Assembly: GCA_029747585.1 (NCBI GenBank)
Contig: JAPEVF010000775.1
Span: 1-21,353 of the forward strand
Direction: 5' to 3'
Length of the DNA stretch: 21,353 bases
Origin: Pleurotus djamor
Taxonomy: Eukaryota; Basidiomycota; Agaricomycetes; Agaricales; Pleurotaceae
Shown: positions 10,654 to 19,039 of the stretch, in pieces
Numbering within the stretch: position 1 is the first letter of the stretch
How the letters are laid out: the number at the start of each line of letters is the position of its first letter
Translations under genes and position numbers: made by a program
Notes under the pieces: model-generated
What the model saw: the letters and a program-made list of their open reading frames with translations, nothing else
Database searches by the model: none
What the model was told of the DNA's origin: nothing

Positions 10654-10780
10654 GGCAAGTGATGTCTGATGTTGTGATGCCTGAGGGATGATGTTTCTAC
10701 TTGGAAAACTTTGCGGTATGCCGTATACCATATGCATGCGTATGTAGGGGGAGACGTCACGGTTAAATGGTTAAAACTGT

Positions 10781-10846
10781 CAAGGCTCAAGGTTCGTTGA
10801 AACGTTCCAAGGTTCGAGGTTCTAAGGTTCGAGGTTCGAGGTTCAT
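10781..10846 (+). repeat. Cluster of AAGGTTCG / GAGGTTC units
   Basis: AAGGTTCG occurs about every 15-25 bp, and GAGGTTC units are packed between 10815 and 10845. It resembles a degraded minisatellite. The GGTTCGA core resembles a tRNA B box but has no accompanying tRNA structure. Confidence 0.8.
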
Positions 10847-12490
10847 CGTTGCTAGGGTGCTTTCTGGTACCCTTCGAGGTCGGAGGGGGGTCTACCAAGC
10901 ATAAGCGAAGGGGTCGAGCTTGAAGCTTGGAGGGTCAACCGCCTGACAGTGAGTGCGTATGATAAACCCCACCCCCACAGACAACCCCCACAACCGACTA
11001 ACTTTGGTAACAAAAACGAGCCGTCCAGTGGTCCCGAAGCTGGAGAACGAGATATCACGGTCGACCTGATGAGGATCGTCTGGTGTATTGAAACATGGGC
11101 TTACGATGCGTTATTACACTAGACTGTAGACATCAAGTAACCGATCTACACGTACTCTATACCGTCTTCACACCTCCGGTGACTTCAACTGGCCTCTGCG
11201 GGTGGTCAAAGACTCGAAGCGTCACGGAAACCCGGAGAGGTTACGCCATGATACCAGGCTACACTTGCGCCACGAGAGCCGACAGCTGACAGCTAAGTAT
11301 ACACGAGGCTCGCTTCATGCCTTGCGCTCGAAGCTTGGGCCTGAGGGTGAGGTTATGACCCCATGGGCACGGCACGGGCACGCGACGGGTTACGTTGGAG
11401 ACTCGAGACGTTGGAGGCGGGGACGCGGTGAACGTGAATCCAGGTAAATTGAAATTCGATTGATCATGCGTACATACATCCTTTGTTACGACAACGTGAG
11501 CTGCGTAGTGACGACTTGCTCAGTCGAGGTACGTATGATTCTTTCATCTTCCAACCTGAATTAATTAATCGATGGCTTGATGGGACGATGAGATGGAGAG
11601 ATGGGAGATGCGAGGTGATCATATGCTTGCGTTTTTGAGCTTGGTATATTTGGCGAGGATGACCATGGGTGGTCATGGGATGTCGCCTAGCGGGTCGCCT
11701 AGTGGAGAACCGTAACGGTTGACGGTTACTTACGACGCTACTACGCGAGAGATGGTATTAATGAGCTCACGGGTTCATGAGGCTATGGTGTAAGGACGTA
11801 CCCGCGTGACGAGGAGCGGAGGTCGGGATGATATATCCTTCCGTCTGTCCTATGTTAGCGATTGGACGAGTTGTCGATTTGACTCAGCCCCACCGAGTGT
11901 TGTAGGTAAAGTGAGGATGGGGTAGGCCAGAAGGCGTACGCGTGGACGGCAGGCGTCCTGTTCAGATTTCCAACTGACCTTGCGGACCCGAATTTTTACG
12001 ACATAAAACAAGCGTGCTGGTGGAGGAACGAGGCGACGGCGATCAGGTCGATAGTGGTCGGTTGCACCATCACCCGGAACCCGAGACGTCGGCGGGTTGT
12101 TCAACTTATATTGAGCGCCTACAACCCCAACGTCTCCGTCGTCTTCTCTGACCATCTTGGGTGAAAACCATTCTCAAGCAGAAGAGACGGCAACAAGAAA
12201 AAAGACCGTTTTCCCGTCGGTGTATCCATTTTGAGCGAAGGAAGAGAAGTTGGACGAGGTCGCCGTTATTCGCGATCGGGCGTGGCGTTTTTCGCTCGAG
12301 TCCTTTGTAGCCTGACCAAGTTAGACCGAGGGTCGAGTATACTCAGGGGAAGTGATTACATAATTCTAGGAGATGGGCGAGGGGAGAAATCAAGTGCTTT
12401 GTTGGCACGGGCCGAGCCCGGAGAGTTGGGCCTTTGTGGAAAGGAGCAAGTGCGGAACCAAACGAAACGTCCCTCTTGTCACTCGTCACT

Positions 12491-12520
12491 CAACTTCTCC
12501 CTCCCCCCATTTCCTTCCAG
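12491..12520 (+). promoter_or_regulatory. Pyrimidine tract ending in AG before the AreA-GATA-like start
   Basis: CTTCTCCCTCCCCCCATTTC leads to TTCCAG at 12515-12520, 45 bp before the ATG at 12566. This looks like the acceptor of a 5' untranslated intron or a CT-rich fungal leader. A donor could not be chosen with confidence. Confidence 0.4.
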
Positions 12521-12565
12521 GCCATTAGCGCCGTAGCCGCTATCCCCCACGTCGTCGTCGCCGTT

Positions 12566-15500
12566 ATGCTCGACACTTTCCCCACTCCCGTCCTCGCTAT
12601 CACGGACGCTGTCGATGACCTTGAAGGCGTCGAGGCTTTGTCGAGCCTCTACACGCGTGAGTTCTGATATGCCTTCTTATAGAAAAAGTATCTCAGTATC
12701 CATGCTTTCAAGTGGTTTCAAAATGTAAAGCTGGGCTCAAGGACGGCCAGAGGCTGGAGAATCTATCCTGGAGACTCTGGTATCGCCTTGAAAAGAGTGG
12801 GTGTTGTTGCCTTTATCATCCGGATGTGCGAGCTTATGGTGTTTGGGTGTTTGGCAGTGCCCACGACTCTAACGACGTTACGGCCGCCACTGACGGATCC
12901 TCGCACACACTCAATCAAAGGCGACAACCCCACAAACTCGAATGCACTCGCTGCCAGTGCTTATCAATCGCCTGCGCCCTCCGTAGCATCCATCTACTCC
13001 CCTTCTCCCTCCACGATTAGCTTCTCAGACTCGTCGATATCAATAAGCAGCTCGAACGACTCGGATTCAGGCTCGGAACGGTCACTGAGGGAGGGCCAGC
13101 AGCAGCCTCTACCACATAAACAAGAGGAACGAGTGGAACAGGGCGATTCACAACAGCAGCGGGGACAACAGGTGCAACAACAACAACAAAATGAAACCGA
13201 ACCCCATGATCATCATCGTGCCATCAGTGGCCATATTCCTTCCCCGATCACCTCGCCTTCCCCCGTCCCCGTGTCCTTCATCACCAACAACATCATCGCA
13301 ATCTCAACAACAGTTGCCACACATCCCTTCGACACACATTCCGCTGCGACCACCACAGTTACCTGCGTTGCAGACCGAATCACAATCAGCACAATCACAG
13401 TCACATCGACGACCTCCCCACACCAACCACCACGCCGGTTCCAATGCCAAAGCCCAAACCAGTACGAATGGGAATGGTAACGCCATTGGCAACGGCACTA
13501 TCACCCCTCCCCCCCTCCTACCCGATGACACCCATGATAACACCGTTGGCGTCGTTGGCTTAATGAATGGAGACTCAAACGGGAGTTTCCGTTTGTTCAA
13601 TCAGACCGATGTCGGACTTGGAGGTGTGAGTGCGAGTGGGGGTGATATCTCCGAGCATCGAGGTGGTCGGCGATGTGGACGGGATTGTCAGGGTGGCGAG
13701 GCGGGGAGGAAGGGTGGAGTTGATGGTGATGGTATTGTTGATCTGGTGCGGGGTAAGAGAATGAATGGAGAGGCTGGGGTTGGGGTTGGGAGGATTATTT
13801 GCCGGATTGTTTTGAGAGATGATGATTTCCGGAGTTTGAGGAAGCGGGAGGTGGAGGTGCGATCGGTGTGTCCCCTCCCGACGCCTGAACATGAGTCGAA
13901 CGGGTTGGATTTGGGCGTTGGACATGTGTCGGTGAGTACCATCTTTTCCCTTTTTCCCCATGTTTTTTTTGCCTCTCGTTTCCCCCTCCCTCTGTACTGA
14001 GGCGGTGGACCTGGGGATAAACATGTGGGATTATGGATTGATTGTACTCAATATTTTTTTTCGTGTGTTTTTCTGGTTTTTAGGAGTCCTCGAGTCATAC
14101 CCGGCATCCTTCGATCAAGTTGAGCGTATTGCAGTGCTCTGCTCTGCCTACGAAGACGACCATCACTACTACTGCTACTGCGACATCCCCACCGCGAACC
14201 TCCCCACCATCAAACATATCTCGTTCTCCCTTACCTTCAACAACGTCAACATCCACGACGATGTCACCGTCCACTTCTACCTCTACCTCCACGTCAACGT
14301 CAGCATCGACACCACGAGGTTCCAATTCCCTCTCACCTACACTCTCACCTGAAAGGTCGAGGGGTGGTGTTAATGGGAATTTGCATACTGGATTGGCACC
14401 GAAGGTGGTTATTGTGAATCCTACGCCTCAGCCTACGCCACATCCGACGCCTCCTGCTACGCCTACGTTGACGATGGCGAGTGGGCCGGCGTTTGTTATG
14501 TCTTGCTTACCGGACGCTCCTCCGTCGGCGTCGACTTCATGTTCGACATCTACCGCTGCTGGTACCACTCCCTCTCTTCCTTCGTCCTCAAAATCAAACC
14601 CAATTACTTCCACTTCCACTTCCACTGGTAATTCGACGACTACGATTCCGTCCACGAGTATTATCCCCTCGGCTTCGTTCCACGGTTCGGAGGAAACGCG
14701 GACGAACGGGGTATGTGGCGTCGATACGGAAGTGGAATTCTCAGCGAGATGTATACCTGCGGTCTCGTCTTCTTCGCCTTCCAATACCTCTGCATCCCCT
14801 TCTGCGTCTTCCCATTCTGCGACTCGTTCCTCATCGACGCTTATGCCGTTGGGTGTGGTGGGAGAGTTCGCAAGGGGGGATAACCCTTTGTCTAACCCTA
14901 ATGCGTCCGATGGGAGTAATGGAGGTGGGAAGGAGATGGGAGGAGGAGCTTCGGGACGGGATGGTGCGATTACGTCCGTTGATGGTGTTCATGGGGTTAA
15001 GGTTGTCGATGGGAATGGGAATGGGGGTGTTGATAGGGATTGGATGGAGAAGGAAAGGGGGAGAGTCCGCGGAGATGGAGAAGGAAAGGGAGGAGTGAGA
15101 GGAGGAGATGAAGGAGGGAGGGGGAGGGTGTTGGCTGTTCCGGATCATGAGCAGCCGCCTGGGAAACCGCCTTCTTTCGAGGATACGAAGATGACTGTCC
15201 ATCCAAACTCAAATTCGAATGCGAATACGAATGCGAATGGCAAGAAACCGGTGTTGTCGGTGGATGTGGGTGAAGAGAGGGATAAGGAGAGGACGTTGAG
15301 GCCTTCGGATCGGAGGTTCTTTTTGTTGCAGTCGCCGGAGGTGGATGGGGAGGAGAGGTCGCCTGATTCGGTGCGGTCGATGAGTTTGACGGGGAGTGTG
15401 AGTAGGAGTCTTAGTGCGAGCGGGGGAGGTCGGCCTGGAGGAGGCGTTGTGAGGTTTCAGGAGTCGCCGGAGCCGATGTTGGGTGCTGGGTTGAGGAGAG

Positions 15501-18164
15501 GAGGCGATGTGGAGAAGAAGGATAAGGAGCGCGTGTTTGACGACGAGGAGGAAGATATCGAGGAAGTTGAGGAGGTGGAGGAGAAGCCGACGAAGCAGGC
15601 CATTGCTACCGCTTCCACTTCAACCACCACGGCGCCGAAGAAAAAAAGAAAGAAGTTTGAGCCGCGATTCGACGACGAGAGTTACTGTGCGGAATCGGTC
15701 TGTTGGCATGTTGAGTGCGAATAAGAGGAGTGGGTCAACGACTAGTCTTGGTGGGGCGACGAGGGTGCGGGCGAAGGGGTTGGGCTTGGGAGGCGGGCTG
15801 ACGATGACGAAGAGTAAAGTTGGTCATGGCGTTGGACATGGACAGACGAAGGCGTCGGGGTTGAAGAGGTCGATGAGTGGAGGTGTTGTTGTGGGTGTGG
15901 CGAAGGCCATAACGAACGCGAACGACGATACCGCCAAGAATGCGAAAACAACTTCACCTCAACTTGCTCAACTTCCTCGAGCGCCACCCTCTGCTCTCCC
16001 GCGTACCGTCACCGCTGCTGCTTCTCCTCCTCCCGCTCCTGCTCAGGAACGTCTCCGCCCTTCGTCACCTCCCCATCCGAAGGACGCTACGAAGACACAT
16101 CGTGCGTCGTTCAATATTGGGAGTGGGTCGTCGGAGAGTCGGAGCGGGGAGGGAAGTACGCGGGGTACGTCGAGTGGGCATGGTGATGGTGTTAGGGGAG
16201 GCGGAGGTGGGGTTGCGTCGAAGCTTGGTGGTGATGGCGTTGGTGCTGGTATGGCAAAGTTTGGTGATTCGACGACTGCTTTGGCTGGTCTGTCGAGACT
16301 ACTTGGCGGTACAGGTGGTAAGTGCTCTTTTTTCGCTCTGCGAAAGTGTCAGTTCTTACTGACATTGCTGGTGTGTTTTGTAGGAGCGATAAACAAGACT
16401 TTGACGACTAAGTCGAATGGTGTTGTTACTCAGACTCACCGTGTTGCGTCACCGCCGTCTACCGGTAGACTTCCCAATCCAGCGACTCTCGCGCTTGATC
16501 CCGATGCGGCGAACGCTGCACTTCAACCGTCGCGTAAAAAGGTTGTCCTTTCTACGACTTCATCCGAAGATTACGAGACCACAGACTTGGATGAAGACGA
16601 TGAAGAGGAAGTGGAGGGTGATGAGGATGGCTCGTGGGCTAGTAGCGAGGATGAGGAGATCACCTTTGCTCGTGGAGGGCAGAATCAGCAGCAGCAGCAG
16701 AATGGAAATGGCGGTTCCGCGGCGTCGAAACGTGGGCATGCGCGTGGAGGGAGTGTTGGCGGACGGAAGGGGAGATCGTCGAGCCATTCGCGTGGCGTTG
16801 GGTCTACGAAGGGCAAGGTCAAGTCTCCTGCTCAACCTCCTGTCAAAGCTCCTCAAGCACAGCGAACGAAATCGGACTCGCCTGCTGTATCGCAACAGCA
16901 ACATCACCAACAACAGCAACCCCACGCACCACCTCCTCTCGCCCGTCGACATACCTCGCATGTCATGCCCAGACGAAGGCTATCCAAGGAGGACGAAGCT
17001 GCACTCAAACTGGAGGCCGCTGCTGTCGAAGCCCAACGACAACGTGATCTATTCACCAAGATTCCAGTTCAACCTAGGGGGCCTGGTGGGGTACAGAGGA
17101 CGCAATCGGGGTTGCTGAGCCAGTTGCTCAACCCGGATCCGACGATCTTCCCGCCAAACCATCCGTATAGGCAGACGTATTCTGCGGTTGATTTGAGGAG
17201 GATGGGTAATGTGCCGAGGGTTGTGATGGGTGGTGGCGGTGGTGTTGGTGCCCCGCAGAGGTTTATGGTTGTCGGTGGTGATGGCGCTGTTGCGCCTTCG
17301 TCGAGTGTAGCGGATGTTCGCAATGCCAATGCGAACGGCGATGCTCTGCCACATCCAGCCAATCAAAAGACGCACCAATCACGACCCTCGAACCCGCTTA
17401 TGCCCAAAGCACCTGTGGTTGGCAGTTTCCGCGCTGCTCCCGTTGCTGTTACCCAAGTCTCGGTGGTGAATGGCGTTGGCGGTTCTGGTGCATACCGACC
17501 GAAAGGTCGCCCTCAAGGGCAGGAGTTGGAGGATGAGACGGACACGGATGGCGATGCGGATAATTCGATTCAAGTTTCGAAGAGCTATGCTCAAAAGAAG
17601 CTTGCTGAACTCGCTGGAAGACGGACTACTCCTACGAATGGAAAGCAGCAACAGCATGCCCCTGCGAGACCGCCTTTGGTTAGGGCTTTGACGACGTCTG
17701 AGGCTGTTGCGACTGGGTCGACTTCAGCGTTGGGCATGCCAACACTGGTTGACACACTTTCACCTCCGCCCACGGCACCTGTTCTTTTGGCACATCCGTA
17801 CAACCTCCCCCCGCCGGCACCGCCGTCAACGCCTAGGTCTACAAGGAGACGCATGCTCCAGGCTGAGTTACCGGAAAGCCTGCGTCGTAACCTGTTATGG
17901 GAACGACAGGTCAGTAAGGTACAAATTCCTGCCAGACGAAGGAGTACGGGCGCTGCTGTTAGCTCCCGACCGGGGCATTTAACTACCACGCCGAGCATGG
18001 TGCAGTTGAATCCGAAGACGTCCAATTTGACCGTGAGAGAGGTGGAGGAGAGGGAGCGGGAGAGAAGGAGAGAGGTTGAGCTTGCGCAGGAGGAGGAGAT
18101 GAGGAAGAGAGCGATCTCTAGGACGAAGAGTTGGGCTGCTGATTATCACACGTCGGGGTGGTAG
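12566..18164 (+). CDS. AreA GATA-like / DUF3295 regulatory protein, two frame breaks
   Basis: Model: exons 12566-12656, 12713-12796, 12858-13931, 14084-16317 and 16384-18164, with introns of 56, 61, 152 and 66 bp. After dropping one base in each of two homopolymers it gives about 1753 residues. The N terminus, split by intron 1, reads LVSKCKAGLKDGQRLENLSW then RLWYR (31-55), the AreA GATA-like motif (PF08550). The C-terminal third has a helical EDEAALKLEAAAVEAQRQRD, then RTQSGLLSQLLNPDPTIFPP with NHPYR (near residue 1400), and RRMLQAELPESLRRNLLWER (near 1655), as in fungal DUF3295 proteins. Between lie Ser/Thr, Gly and Asn tracts and an acidic stretch (LDEDDEEEVEGDED, about 1230). No GATA zinc finger is present. 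A nuclear regulator linked to nitrogen or nutrient signalling is inferred from the family. The start has G at -3. Exon 2/3 borders are less certain than the others. Confidence 0.8.
12657..12712 (+). other. Intron 1 of the AreA-GATA-like gene
   Basis: 56 bp, donor GTGAGT after phase-1 base C, acceptor TTTCAAG. Splicing yields SSLYT-L-VSKCKAGLKDG, restoring the family motif across the junction. Confidence 0.75.
12797..12857 (+). other. Intron 2 of the AreA-GATA-like gene
   Basis: 61 bp, donor GTGGGT, acceptor TTGGCAG, phase 1. It was chosen because it moves translation from the frame of the LSWRLWYR motif into the long open Ser-rich frame (THSIKGDNPTNSNALAASAY). Other donors nearby fail on phase. 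Confidence 0.55.
13260..13264 (+). other. C5 homopolymer with one-base frame break
   Basis: Upstream frame: SGHIPSPITSPSP. Downstream frame: SPTTSSQSQQQLPH. Removing one C from the run gives PSPITSPSPSPCPSSPTTSS without interruption. As written, the upstream frame runs into a stop at 13478-13480. No GT-AG pair of plausible length gives the same frame change. Confidence 0.65.
13932..14083 (+). other. Intron 3 of the AreA-GATA-like gene
   Basis: 152 bp, donor GTGAGT after LGVGHVS, T-rich end and acceptor TTTTTAG before ESSSHTRHPS, phase 0. It is clearly more T-rich than the flanking exons and contains in-frame stops. Confidence 0.85.
15641..15647 (+). other. A7 homopolymer with one-base frame break
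   Basis: Upstream frame ends ...TTTAPKKK and continues, as written, to a stop at 15722. With six A it reads APKKKERSLSRDSTTRVTVR and on into MLSANKRSGSTTSLGG, the frame that remains open to 18164. A 45-bp intron at about 15682-15726 (GTTACT...AATAAG) is a less likely alternative because the donor is poor. Confidence 0.7.
16318..16383 (+). other. Intron 4 of the AreA-GATA-like gene, stop-free and divisible by three
   Basis: 66 bp, donor GTAAGT, CTGAC branch motif about 23 bp before acceptor TTTGTAG, phase 1. It contains no stop in the reading frame, so unspliced RNA would add 22 hydrophobic residues (KCSFFALRKCQFLLTLL...). The consensus signals argue that it is normally spliced. Confidence 0.85.
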
Positions 18165-19039
18165 TCTGTCCTTGCGTTCGCTTCTTTTAGTTCCCGTTTT
18201 TTGTCAGTGGCATTGTGTGTGTAAGTGGTCTTTTTGTCTCTTTCCATTAGGATTCTTGCTGATTCCGTCGTTGTGTTTAGGGTTGATCTGGATGGATCTG
18301 ACCTACTTACTTATACTATCACTTCCGCTAACGTTCGTTTTCCCTCTTCTCGGTTCTCTCCTCGACCTCGACCTCTGCATCGTCTGTTCTATTTCATCGC
18401 TGCACCACCATCAATTCATCTGTATAGTATATGTATCCACAGGGCTGTTCTCCGGGTTTATGCACCTCACCATTTTCATCTGTTTCTAATGCTTATTCGT
18501 TTCGTCCCCATCCGTTGTATACCTAACTCCTCTGCGTACCTACCTTACGGACCCCTCACTTCCGAATGTCCATTTACTCACTACCACGTTACTTACCTTG
18601 CTATACTCAATACTACAGCTTGTTTACTGTGTTTCATTTTTCTCTCCTTTATCCGTCTCTCTCAGTCGCTCTCGTTCCCTTCTTTTGCAGTATTTTCTCG
18701 TATGCTAGGATCCATCGTCATCGATGTTGCTGTACTTGTCTTGTAGTGTAAATAATCGTTGGTTTCCCCGTCTGTATAGGCCCGCTTATCCATCCAAGTT
18801 GGAATCTTCGGATGTGCTCGGGTGGCTTCCGGTGTAGGTTTGTCATTCGTACGGTGTCATGGAATGTTCCCCGAACCGCCGTATCGCTTACGCCTCCCTC
18901 ACTTAAAATATGTATCTCTGTGTTTTTCCTGTTGGTTATGTCCTGTGCCTACGATCATTCTATCTATATCTTCTATATCTATAGGGGAATAACGAAGATC
19001 TAATTCGGAATTCTTGGTTCTTCATCTCCTACAACCACC
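18165..19039 (+). other. Pyrimidine-rich spacer between the AreA-GATA-like and Zn2Cys6 genes
   Basis: It holds the 3' flank of the upstream gene and the promoter of the downstream gene, which run in the same direction. It is T/C-rich with several TTTGCAG/CATTAG-like acceptor look-alikes, so an untranslated-region intron is possible but not demonstrated. The longest open frame (18225-18746) has no recognisable domain and reflects the T/C bias. Confidence 0.6.
18961..18984 (+). promoter_or_regulatory. TATA-like block upstream of the Zn2Cys6 gene
   Basis: Repeated TATCTATATC / CTATATCTATAG elements lie 56-79 bp before the ATG at 19040. The position and composition suit a core promoter element. 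This is a sequence resemblance only. Confidence 0.35.

Larger units (their letters stand above)
7292..12565. other. Gene-free interval of about 5.3 kb
   Basis: It lies between divergently transcribed genes, so it must contain both promoters. The open frames (up to about 153 codons) have no recognisable domain and irregular composition. No transposase, reverse transcriptase, tRNA or snRNA signature was seen. Short tandem duplications occur at 7808-7843 (GACCAGT, GACCATCT), 7927-7947, 8645-8662 and about 9643-9660 (CGTCAGGC). There is a C/T tract at about 9838-9905 (CCCTTTCC-type), a purine-rich tract at 10494-10653, and GGTTCGA units at 10781-10846. The last 300 bp before 12566 probably form the leader of the large AreA-GATA-like gene. 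Confidence 0.6.

Noticed and set aside
10781..10846. Possible tRNA because of GGTTCGA B-box-like motifs
   Set aside because: The motif is simply repeated. No A box, acceptor stem or anticodon arm can be drawn.
11708..11720. Inverted repeat AACCGT-A-ACGGTT as a hairpin or operator
   Set aside because: The one-base loop cannot form a hairpin. A 13-bp near-palindrome in noncoding DNA is not enough for a call.
12657..12682. 26-bp intron ending TTATAG as an alternative first intron
   Set aside because: Too short for a spliceosomal intron. The 56-bp version gives the correct phase and restores the AreA motif.
13575..14024. Long minus-strand frame opposite the AreA-GATA-like exon 3
   Set aside because: Mirror of the coding strand. 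It crosses the intron at 13932-14083 and has no domain of its own.
18225..18746. Open frame of 173 codons after the AreA-GATA-like gene
   Set aside because: Leu/Ser/Phe/Cys-rich translation of T/C-rich DNA, no recognisable domain, and it lies in the probable 3' flank.
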